From Ancylostoma caninum (lineage: Eukaryota; Nematoda; Chromadorea; Rhabditida; Ancylostomatidae): a stretch of DNA of 64,000 nt. Made by a program: the position numbers and the translations under genes. Shown here in pieces: positions 25,693 to 36,746 of this stretch (its first letter is position 1; each line of letters starts with the position of its first letter). The stretch covers positions 1,178,001 through 1,242,000 of the forward strand of contig JBAJFG010000187.1 of NCBI GenBank assembly GCA_037903475.1, given 5' to 3'. Below the pieces are notes generated by a model. It was not told the origin of the DNA. It ran no database searches and worked only from the letters and a program-made list of their open reading frames with translations.

Positions 25693-26987
25693 AAAAACCA
25701 CTTTTTCAAAGTTGAGAGAAACCGGGAGAGAGTAACTCCGCCGTAAAGGACTGCTCCACGAAAGGTAAATGACAGCGGTAGAACTACTTCGCAATGGATA
25801 TGGAACAATTTATACGGATTTCAATTATTTCTGAGGATCCCGAATTAGAAGAGCTTTATTATTCAGATGGGATAACTGAAGTACTGTGTCCATCTATAGA
25901 AGAATAACGGCCATTTTTGTATTCGCGAAGCAGGGTACTATAGCAGAAAATAGAAGAGTTGGCTTCGCTTATTGTGTATTCAGAAATCTTTCCCCATGAA
26001 AATCACAAAAATGAAAAAACGTGAAAGTTGTAGAATGGTCCCCTGCTTTATAGCCTTAACATATCCACTGCAATCTGTCTACTATGGACTAAAATTGTAT
26101 TTTTCTTCGCTTTCTCCCAAGCTCGAGTGATTTATAGCTCATTAATACCGGGGCGCCGGAGGGTGGCGGCGGCCGGCGCCCATTTGCAATGGCTGCCAGA
26201 CCCGACTGTACTTACCGAGTGCAAAAATTAGATCAAATTAGCTGATCCGCTGGCTGACACCATCCGCATCCGCAATTCCAGGGAAAGTCACAGATGCGTT
26301 CCCCAAGCTACCCGACATTACGTATATAGTGCCCAGTCAAGAAAAAATTGACGGGGGGGGGGGGGTAAACATAGCAAATTTCAATTTTCTCGAAGGAAAT
26401 CTTTCTGATTTTTTGGTGGGAGAGGGATACTAATTATAGTGCTACACCACTCAAATATAATATGTGCCGAAAAAATCCTGGCCGCCTCCTAGTCTGAAAC
26501 AAAAGTTAACAAGAATCAATAATCGATTTGAATACTTCAAAATATGGATAAAAAACAACAAATTTATGTCGAAACGTTAGCGAAACGTTGTAACCAAGTC
26601 AACAGGGAGAAAGTGCTGCCAGCCAGCCACTGATGACAGACGCTCCTCTATCAGTGCACCTCTCTGGAAGCCCATAAAAGTCATCCAGGGTCATTAATGT
26701 AATTTATCTGTTCGCATGTTTTTTTTGCTGTTTACAGACAATTTTTCACGTTTACTGTGTAACATCTATACTTGTAAACAGAAAATATCCCTGTCGCTCA
26801 CAGCTGGACGCATGTCCCATCGGATCGGATTACTGTAGATGTCAGCCGAGCGGTGACATAGCAAAGAAATTTAGCATAAACAAATGAGGCGGCAAAAGCG
26901 GATCAGCTGATTGTGTTCGGATTTCTCTGGCTTGTCTGCGTCTCTCGGAAGCAATTGATAGATGTATTTATGCTCGTCTAAAATGCA

Positions 26988-29224
26988 CTATTTCAATGAT
27001 TCCAGATAGGTTTTGATCTCTTTTGATAGCCATTCCAAGGCGCGTTGTATGCCGGCTCCGTTCAGGGCACATGTGGCGTGGATGTTCCATTTATGGCCAC
27101 GGATGAGGTCCAGACCTGAAGGAAGTACATATTTACTACAACAAGCACGTCCTACGAGAAATGCTCCCCAGTTCCTCAATGGCTCTAGCTGTCTGCACTC
27201 TCTAAAGTTCCACACTCTCACGAAAACTCTGCATTTCTGAGGATTTGTATTCTTATCCAGTCAAATTTGAACAGGTTTGATTTGGATTTAGATTAACTTC
27301 AAGGAATTCCCATGACTCATAATTGCTGGGAAAATGAAAAAGAGAAAACATCTGTTGTTTATACCAGTTTCCGCTGATTCCTGATAGTCATTTTTCACTA
27401 CTAGGAGGAGAAAAAAAGCATAAATCACTAGGATTGACTACTCCGTGTACGAGTTACCTTAAATAGGTCCAATTGATATTGATGAGACAACAGAGGTTAT
27501 ATTTGGCCATATTTAAAAGAAAATAAAAACGGAAACGGTCACGTGCAGTGCAGAGTCTACTGACCTTTGGACAGGTTTCCGTATTGGAGCAACAAAAAGC
27601 GATTAGCAGCTCTCCATGGTGACAAAAAATAATTTTTTAAACCTCTAATTTTCTGTATTTGAGAAAAGAAAGTAAAGATTGTTATATGTATGTTATGTCA
27701 GCAAATCGAATATTCTTTAGTTTTTTTTTCCGGATGAGATCCTTTAGTGGAAATGATTGTAAAAAATAGACGTATATTGTGGAGAAAAAGCAACATTTTT
27801 TGGACGAATTTTCCAGCTTGAAAATCCAAAAAAGTGGTGGAATCTCGCATCCATAAAACAAGGGATTTTTGGACGTGTTTTCCTGTCCGAAAGGAAACAA
27901 AGTTTGCTGGCACTTAACGGTAGTCAGTCAACACTTTTTCATTTCTTTTTTTTTTTCAGAGCGGTTTTATCGGTGGAAAAGACAAGAAATTACGAGCATT
28001 CCATGATAACGGAGCAGTATTTTAGACGAGTTTCCTTGTTAAAAAAAAAACAAAGGAATGATGAAATTTCATTGCTATAACCAAGGGACGAGTTTTCGCA
28101 CTTGAAGAACAAAATTGCTAGAGCGTTTTAGAGTGACGAGGTAGAGGTAGTCAATTTGTGGAAGAGTTTCCCTTTGTGGAGAGCTCTAGAAGTTCTCCAC
28201 ATTGTCCCTGATTTGAAAAAGCAAGCACTCACCCAAACTGGTCGAGATCTCAGCTGACGTCATCGCATCCTTGGCGTCCATCTTATTGGCCAACACGAGG
28301 ATAGGAATCTGAAAAAGAGATAGAATTTTTTTCGAGAGCAGTGAAACTCGTCCGTACTCCCCGCCCCACCTGTCGACCATTGATATCCTTGTGATCGAGA
28401 ATCATCCACAACTCATCCCTAGCCACAGCCATTCGCAGTCGATCCGCACTGTCCACTACGAAAATCACCGCTTGTGAATTCACGTAGTACGTCTCCCAGA
28501 GGTTACGGTACTTCCCTGTAATGGAACAGGTAGCCAATGGCGACGTTCGGTAACATGCATGTATCGTAAATCTGTGCAACATTTACGATGTCCCCAGGCA
28601 TTTCGCCTTTTTTGGGTCCTGTGGGGAAATTTTACGGCGCCCGGGTGGATTTACAACCAGCTCTGTTTCTGTCGGTAAGGGCCTATGGTAACCAGAAACG
28701 AAGCGAGGGGTTGAGCAGACACAGAGGGAAAATAGACCGTAATAACAAAATATTTAATATCCTATAGAATGTATAGGTATTGATTTCATGAAAAATCAAT
28801 AGTTACCTTGTCCAGCCATGTCAAACGCTGTGAAACTGAAATTTTCCGTGACAAAATTTGTCACCGAATAACCGACCGTCGGTGCGATTTGAGTGGTTCT
28901 TGTCTCAGGCGTTCGTAAGTAGTTCAACATTGTGGTCTGGAAAAATCAATAAATCAATATTGGATCCATCACATATCAGCCCAATCATCACTGTTATGAT
29001 TGTACTTTTTACTTATTTATTCATTCACTCACTGCAATCTTACATATTTATTTCATATGTAGAAATCCCAAAGAAAAACTAGCAGAGTTAGCTGACTATT
29101 GATTTATTGATTATCGAATGATTGGAAATGCTACCTTTCCTGAGTTATCCAATCCTACTACGATCACGTTCACTTGTCGTCTTCCCACACCAAGCATCTG
29201 CGACAAAGACGACAAGAACCCCAT
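26988..29224 (-). CDS. arl-6: ARL-6 (BBS3) ciliary Arf-like small GTPase
   Basis: GTPase that recruits the BBSome coat for ciliary membrane traffic. Exons in transcript order: 29135-29224, 28807-28936, 28370-28515, 28233-28308, 26988-27115; 570 nt, 189 residues, close to human ARL6 (186). The start [14 protein letters not shown] resembles the amphipathic N-terminal helix of ARL6. GTPase motifs in order: P-loop GLDNSGKTT (split by intron 1), switch I PTVGYSV, switch [24 protein letters not shown], and a final CAL box. [11 protein letters not shown] and [15 protein letters not shown] are ARL6-diagnostic in my reading. The ATG sits three bases after ATTTCAG, a probable spliced-leader acceptor. 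Intron 4 (27116-28232) is over 1 kb. pal-1 lies downstream on the same strand, with the 9.6 kb gap between them. Confidence 0.95.
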
Positions 29225-29499
29225 GGTCTGAAATTCGGAATCTTCTAGATGTGCAGGTGGCTTCACACGGTAGCAATTATGGTGCAGCATACGGTAGCTA
29301 ATAGTGCGAACGCACCACATGAAGGCTAAGAACGTGTCATTTTCTGTGAAAAAGAAAAGAAGAAAAATGGGTATGGAGGACAAAAAATGGGTAAGGAGGT
29401 GGAGAAGATAGAATAAAGCAACAGTGCAGTGGATACTGTAAACAACACTAGAAATTCAAAACATTATCGATTAGATATAACAGTCTACTAATTAAATAT

Positions 29500-29556
<57 letters not shown>

Positions 29557-32532
29557 TGAAAAACTAAGAACTAAGTAGTAAAATGGAAGCTACAGTAATG
29601 ATTAGCTGTTGTTGTTCTTGTTGTTCAGCTACATTGCCTTAGTTTTCACAGCTAAATCTTTATATGTAGGGATTCTTACATACAATTACACTGTTTTGTG
29701 TAAAAACAGCACTCCCTGCAATGTCCAACAACGTCATCGCCCAGCCGCGCCGCTTAACTGGCGCGGCACAGCTCGTTTTCTACGGTGCAATAATACCATC
29801 TCGGTTATTCACGTAAATACCTTGCAGTAAGAGGTATAGAAAGGGAGAAATGATGCTGAACATTTAATTTGAGCAGAAATATCACGTACACAAAGCATTT
29901 ATCTTATCATGAGAAAAAAAAACTTGGTGGATTTTCTGGATTTCCTTAAATGGCTAGTCATTTAAAATGATATCGAGTTCACTTTTTCCTTCAAAATTTT
30001 GAAACACTGTAGAAAATTCCCATTCAAAATCATGCTTCAATCGAAATACTTGGCCGATTCGGCCCAAATTCACCTTTTACAACGCCTGCACTTGTTCGAC
30101 ATACCGTAACCGCCGATCATATCGCGCGGATCGAGGTGGTGGAATCGAGATGACGTCATCTACGTGTGGCGGCGCGTTTTATCCGAACTACAGTAATCGA
30201 TCAACACCGTTCGCAACGAATTCTTTCGCATCGTCGCGCTGCCCTCTGACCATTTGTCGCGCCGTCGTGTCGCGATTTTGAATTCACACCCAATCCCAGG
30301 GCCAGTATCGAGGATATGCAGCTCTGGGAAGGAAGGTGGAAATAGTTTTCCCATTTTCAGCATCACGACTATTATCCGCTACGGTGAACAAGATGAACTT
30401 CTATTAGATCCTATCCGGTTCGAGTTCTTTTCCGGAAAAGTATCCTGGAGAACTAATTACGGCCTAGGCGCAAATAGCTGCTCCAGCGGGTTTTTTTTTG
30501 TTATTTCAACACTACTAGTGATCCCTCTATTTCTTTCAGAGAAGCTCCGTGTGTCATACATAGTCCAAAATCATAATCAACGTCTAAAACAAGACACGGG
30601 GTTTTTACAGGGTCCTGATCCCTATAACAACCCCGTCAAAAACAACCAGCAAGTACTAACCACCCCTGACTTAAATATTCAACTGAGCCCAAGCAGAGGT
30701 CCATAACAACTATGTTATCCTGGCACCCGCAGCCAATCCACTTTTTGGGCCATGTTAAGGATTCGCTCCCTGCACGTTCAAAATTACCGCAATTCCAAAT
30801 TTTAACCCTTGTGCGCTAATCATCCATAAAAATAAAAAATACTACTTGAAATTATAATTAAAACAAAATAAAGTATAAATTTTAACAAGCCTAGCCGATT
30901 GTTTGTTTGTATACGTGTTGTTTGAGTCTTTTTTTTAGTTATCGTCTGGTTTTAAGTGATAACTTTATTAATAGAAGTGCAGAGTATAGATTAAGAAGTT
31001 ATGTGTTTGGTCATAGATATCAATCTGAGATTGCATTTGGAGTGGACGCCAATTGACACCCATTTTTTATGATATAATAAGTTAGCCATCTGTATACAGG
31101 AAGAATCCAGTTTCTGCATGAAACCAGCTCCGAACTGAGGCGCAAACTCGATGATTTTGACATCCGTGAAAATTCCGAAATCTGATTTTCGCTCGGTTTG
31201 GCTAACAAAGACTTTCGTCCTCCGACATTTGAGACACGGATTTCCAACACCACTCGTTCCTTACATTTTCTATTCCAGAGCGGCTCTAAAATAGTTTATT
31301 TGTATCTCTCAAACAGCTATATTCTTATATAGACACCCACAGCATCTCGTCTACTTTTTGCCCCAAATGCCTGCGCATCTTCCTCACCGATTTTCTCGCC
31401 TCCATTGTTCTATCGAGTTTCTCGCGGTCGCGCGTTGCGCAATCGCCGGCGGCAGGCTTTCACCACATAGAAAAGCGACAGCCGTAAACGAAACTGCGGA
31501 TTATCCCATTTAACGATCACTGGCGGCTTGGTCACCAATCAAAACACGGAAATCCGAGTAGCCAGTACCGCCAAGGGGAGTTGTGTCCTTTTAGTGGGGA
31601 GCTTTGAGAAAACAAAGGATTTAGGGCATCAAGAGACAATCAACTGAGTTTAAAAATGTAGGGTTCTCATCAGCACCGGATTTAGACGGCGGAAATTTTG
31701 AAAAATAAGATTACTAAAATACATCCAAGACTAAGGCAGTAGAATATTTGATAAGGAATAGTAGCGGAAATAGTAGTAGTGGAACCAAGGAATCATTTAA
31801 AAAATAAGCTAGAATAAACCAAAATATTCTGAGCGGTTAGATAATGTAGGAAACCCTTAAGAGAAGGAAAAATTGAAAATATCACCGTTGTACATGCATT
31901 CTTTCCCCTCTATCTCCACCTTTCCCAATGACTTTCTTCCATTAGATGAACGAAAATCCATTCAGAAAAATGCTAAAACAAACTAAAGAGATTAACATAT
32001 CACTTTATCCTCGAGTCATAAGTACAATAAACTCAGCACAGAAATTTAAAACAAGAAAAAGATGAAAACGAGTAAATTTACATGCACATGGCAAAATTCG
32101 CCCAACTGCGGTTGCCACGGGCAACCGAACCTCTTCAACAGCTGGGCTCAGAATCGGTGCAATTTCACGTCTGAGCGCAAATACGAGCACAGACTTTAAA
32201 AACAAGGATCACTATAGAAATTCATGAAAAAGAAACACCACTATAAAGTAACATCACATACCCGTGACATCTACGGCTGTCACTAGAAATTACACACACA
32301 ACTCACATACGAAACACTATAGCGATATGTTAGAAACAGTTCTTTAATCTCAGCTAAGCATATAATGGAGGATCATTTTTGGAAAATGAGGAAGAAACCT
32401 TTCTTATTACAATATTCGTGAGCAGAAAATGAGTTCCACTGACTTCATCACAAGCTGCTTTCAATTCACCTGCTGAAAAATCAATAATATCAATCCGTGA
32501 ACTACCTACGACTAGCAAAAGACGGCTAATAC
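29225..32532. other. Interval between emc-7 3' end and arl-6 start
   Basis: It includes the arl-6 5' flank. A (TAA)n microsatellite lies at 29501-29555. A 150-codon + strand frame at 30254-30706 has no family match or clear splice context and is not called. Nothing else is recognisable. Confidence 0.55.
29501..29555. repeat. (TAA)n microsatellite
   Basis: About 18 uninterrupted TAA units, about 280 bases upstream of the arl-6 start codon. Confidence 0.97.
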
Positions 32533-35500
32533 CTACTTTTTCTTTTGTTGTCCACTAGTCACCGCCTTTTTCTTCGGTTTTGGAGCGCCTCCGAAAAGGT
32601 TTGCCATCATTTCACCCACATCAGGCATATCCAACTGAAAAGTGTTACTTTGGTAAGGCTAATGAACACTTTCATCTAGTAGAACAGAGAAAAAGGCAGT
32701 GGAGAAACAAAAAGAGCGCGTAAGATTCGGCATGGTGAAGCAACAGCTATTATTAAAACACGTATCTATGTAGGATATACCTTAGGCATTTGCATTTCGG
32801 CCATTTCCTTTTGCAGTTGTGGATCATTTGCGGTCATTCTAGAAAAAAAAAGCACATAAGAAAATGACATGATTTACAGAGCTAAAAAGCATATGTCTCC
32901 CTCGGCAACAAATGTTTTTAAAGTAAGCCATGATTCCACCCAAAGAATCTATCGAAACCCCCTTCACGGACCTACTATGAGCTCCTACCCAATCAATACC
33001 CGGTTTCGGTCATCTACGCACACGATGTTGCGGCCTACTCGCCATAATCCTACATAAACGTCTCGTCAAACACCCAGCGCGCAATGAGTCAACAGAGTGT
33101 CAGAATACTACACTTCTTTAAGCATTTCACAAAGATTACACATTCTGGTGCTTGTTGCTGAGTAACTAAACCATCAAGGATGTATTGGAACAAAGCCAAA
33201 TTTTCAATGATTTCAATATTTGAAATCAAATCAAGGATTTCACAACTCGCAAAATAGGAAAATAAGCATATTTTGTGTGCCGTAGTAGCTTTAAAACTGA
33301 ATAGTACCTACACCATAACGAAAACTGTGCAGAGCCCTATTTTGTTCCAAAATTATCAGGTTTATTTTCTCGTTTACCCTTCCTTACTTGTAAAACCCGC
33401 AGATTCGACTTTAAGTATTAAAAATATCTCCAGGTTCCGAAATGTTATAATAACTGTTCTTGAAGTGGAACCAGTATCAATACAAAATTGAGGTTAGCCC
33501 GGTTTTCACAAATTGGCACTCAAAGAATTAAGGGGGGGGAGGGTGGTTAACATAGTCCTAATCAACCGCTCGAGCTTTTTGGAAGTTTAGAAGAGTCATG
33601 AGTCACAGATCACTAGCGTATGTATGAATCACAACAAGACTTAAGAAAAACCATTCTTAGCCTATTGCTTCAGGAAAACTAGGACAGGGCCTCCATTGGG
33701 TGCAAGATTTGCACCACATTCTTTATACCGGCGAATTGATCGACTCTACTACTGGGGCAAGCTTTCGCGCTTGTGATAGAAGCCTAGTATGACGTTGAGA
33801 CCACACCCAATGCTACACGTGAGGCTTTAAACGTTTTTTTTTTTCACCACTTTGCTGCGCATACCATTTTCATTAATGGCTTATGGTTTTAAACATGCGA
33901 AAAAACCACCATGAGAATGAGAATGGGACTCTACCTGCAACAACTAAACTTAATAACTATCTGTGAACAAATGCCAAAATATCACTCATGATTACGTGAT
34001 TAGTAGGCGAGGAATTACGTGGCACCATCCATACTCCAAAGAATTGAAAAGAACGTACTTGGGAATAATTAGCATGATTATCAGTGGAATCACAAGCATA
34101 AGCACCATCGGATTCATCAGCATATCGGTAATTCGCCATTCTTCTCGCTTACGGAAATATCTTGTGGCTTCTCTAGCACTTAGCTTCAGTGGATAAGGAA
34201 GTTGATTCACAACATTTGGCTGAAACTAGTTCTCTCAAGAGCTCCAAAAAGACTAAAATTAAGAAGTTATGTCCAAAAAATCAAGGTATACTATTACCTG
34301 GAGCACACTGAGCTTCCTCGCTCGAATCTTTCCTCTTGCTGTGATATCAACTCGAATTGGTTCGAACACAAAGTCGACATTCTCTACCTTAAATTCAGAT
34401 TCTAACCAAGGTTCATGGATTTGCTTTGAATGATTACCTCACCTGTACAACATAACTGCCGCTGGCCACGTTATCCACAGTGAATGAACCATCTTCACGT
34501 ACGAATCCTATATACTCGCCGTGATTTAAGAGAACTCGTGAGTTTGCAGCCCATTTACGTCCAGAATTCGCTGACGACGGGAAGATAACCTTCAAACAAA
34601 GAGCTCTAGGTAAGATCCAAGAAAGACGGGAAGAAAGTTATGAGCATAAAAAGAATATAGATTCTCGATGCACAACGCTTACATAACTATTTACATCTGA
34701 GAATTTGGAGGAGTTGTCAGGGAGATTTCTTTAGAAGATTAAGAAGAAAAACTGCCTAACTTAGTTATTCATTTTCAATACAAAGTGCCAAGGGCACAAT
34801 GCGACTCTTCATCGAAGATAAAAAAGAGAACAGTGACAATTGTTTGATAGGTTTTTGCAAGCATCATTGGGTGTGTAAGCTAAATCATTTCTTGAATGCA
34901 GGCTATTTGAGGTGTATCAAACTTTAGTTGTTCCCACAGCAGAGCGGTTGTGTAACTGCCCGTAATGCTCTTAAACTCTTGAACTTTCTTAATTCATGAT
35001 ATATGGGTGAGGCAGGAACGTGGGCACCGCATCTGCTGGTTCCTCGCAACGCCATCAGCTTTCTAGCTCGAGTTACTGCATGTCTAGTACACTTACACAC
35101 AGTGGATGTGGATGGCGGTGGTCCATCCGCGGCCCCAAGATGGATGCCGCGCACAGCGCGGAACCGTAGTCTTCTGCTGCTGTTATGCTATTTCTAAGCG
35201 CTTTTCCTCTCGATTTTGTCGAAAATCTTGAAAGAAAGAAAGAAATCGAAGTCGAAGAAATCTTTGTAGAAAAGCCGATAGAAATAGCATAACAGCAGCA
35301 GAAGAGATGGATTCCGGCGCGCGCGGCGCGGTTGTGCGGCGTCCTTCTCGAGGCCGCGGATGGGCCACCGCCATCGACGTCCACTGTATTTGTTAGCATG
35401 GTATTAGCGACCGAGTTTATTGCCAACATCTTATGCGGTTGTCAGAGCATCAGAACTGCAAAACAAATACAGGGATTCATCATGTACCTGCAAAAATTTG

Positions 35501-36110
35501 GCAGTCGGAATTGAACTCTGGTATAGCACAGACAAAAGGTCGAATGCGCAGATGGCACGAAGATACGTGAGCTACCAGGATGTTCCATATGCTCACTCCA
35601 ACCCACCAAGTCTCCGTTGCACAACAACCCTTCCATGGTTCACTACGACTCAGATTCCCTGCTGCAGTATCTTCGCAGCTGGGCGATTATTTGCATTTGA
35701 ACATTCCTACATATCAAGTCTCATCTGTGATGCGAAAAAAGCTCCCTGCATGTTAATTTGAAACAATGATGACTCATAGCGAAATGGGAAAGGAGAAGAC
35801 TTGAGAAATCATCACATAATGATGACTCAGGTCCTCTAATTTGCTCAAATTACATGAACATTCGGGAGAAAACAGGCAATTCCATATTCATGGAGGATGC
35901 TAACTAAGAAACCAAAAGTAGGGTTCATGGTTTTCAGAAAGGGAAACATGCTCAGTAATCTATATGAGAACATAAATTATCCATTAATCATAAAATTGAT
36001 AGGTTTAAACTCACATTTCCTTCCACAGCAAACGTAGTCCTTTCCGTAGAGGCCACATCTTCAGATGCTAGCGAGATGGTAAAAACGGTCAACAACACCA
36101 GCAACCTCAT
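32533..36110 (-). CDS. emc-7: EMC-7, ER membrane protein complex subunit 7
   Basis: Subunit of the EMC insertase that places transmembrane segments into the ER membrane. Exons in transcript order: 36015-36110, 34443-34589, 34298-34387, 34059-34219, 32781-32838, 32533-32634; 654 nt, 217 residues. A signal peptide (MRLLVLLTVFTISLAS) leads into the lumenal beta-sandwich domain, with HGEYIGFVREDGSFTVDN, SGSYVVQ and FVFEPIRVDITARGK as in EMC7. YFRKREEWRITDMLMNPMV runs into one membrane segment (about residues 145-162). The cytosolic end has MPDVGEMMANLF and a lysine-rich tail. Human EMC7 is a little longer, mainly in the tail. The 34388-34442 intron is 55 nt and uses acceptor TTTAAG, chosen because the nearer TTAG breaks the frame. 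Intron 1 (1.4 kb) carries a foldback element. arx-6 lies upstream on the same strand, 636 bases away. Confidence 0.95.
35100..35386. mobile_element. Palindromic foldback MITE, copy A (in emc-7 intron 1)
   Basis: A 287-bp inverted repeat. The left end is cagtggatgtggatggcggt, the right end is the complement of cagtggacgtcgatggcggt, and inner arms (ctgctgctgttatgctattt and its complement) flank an AT-rich centre. The right end abuts TA. A second copy lies at 55341-55605 with TA on both sides, suggesting Tc1/mariner-type TA insertion. Confidence 0.8.
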
Positions 36111-36746
36111 TCTTAAACAGGGCGTAAATCACCAAAATACCAAGGAAAAAATGAATGAAGATGAGAAAATAATGTGTGGTCTGCAACCAACTAGACATTC
36201 ATACATCGAATTTCTATTAAAATTTATTTATACACATAGCTAGCAGATCTTGAACAACATAAAAAGAGGGAACGGAAAAAACTTCAATAAATTAGCTCAC
36301 ATTATTGAATCGGTCAATGGGTAGCAATAGCATAGATTCAAAATAAAGCATAGATTTTTGACTCGCAAAACAATTTAAAAACACTATTTATCTATGAGGA
36401 ACTCAAGTGCATTAAGCGCTCATAAATATTACCTGACACGTTCCAAATAAGCGCTAACTGATTCGAAGTGAGAAACAAGACAAAGGCAGTCAAACATAGA
36501 AATATCGCCACCGGCCTATTGCTAGAAAAATTGGGCAAAAATGCGATCGTACGCCAAGCTTGCACTAATCACAAATCTTTCTCCATGTAATCGATATGCT
36601 AGACGATCTTCAAAGACACATAACATTCAAATTGAGCCCATAGTAATTGCTTCCACGCAGAGGAACGTTCAATCCAAGGAATTCAGTGAGAGCAAAGGGT
36701 AAAGGTAACTAATAATCTTCCAGGATGGAATTGGAGACATCATTGT

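Larger units (their letters stand above)
17361..26987. other. Gene-poor interval upstream of pal-1 and downstream of arl-6
   Basis: About 9.6 kb. The first 150 bases next to the pal-1 start are GC-rich (17400-17520), unlike the AT-rich surroundings. The open frames here (for example 17652-17912, 19141-19506, 21346-21633, 23685-23897) have no recognisable family or joining splice partners. SINE-like sequence lies at 25241-25692 and a 13-base G run at about 26346-26358. As a 5' flank of a developmental homeobox gene it is a likely place for enhancers (inference). Confidence 0.5.

Noticed and set aside
29507..29555. CRISPR-like or regulatory repeat
   Set aside because: It is a simple (TAA)n microsatellite without spacers.
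30254..30706. 150-codon + strand open frame upstream of arl-6
   Set aside because: No recognisable family, no signal of splice partners, and composition like translated intergenic DNA.
34388..34442. Shorter emc-7 introns ending at TTCAAAG or GGTTAG
   Set aside because: The first would be about 19 nt and the second breaks the frame; TTTAAG at 34388 keeps the EMC7 frame and gives a 55-nt intron.
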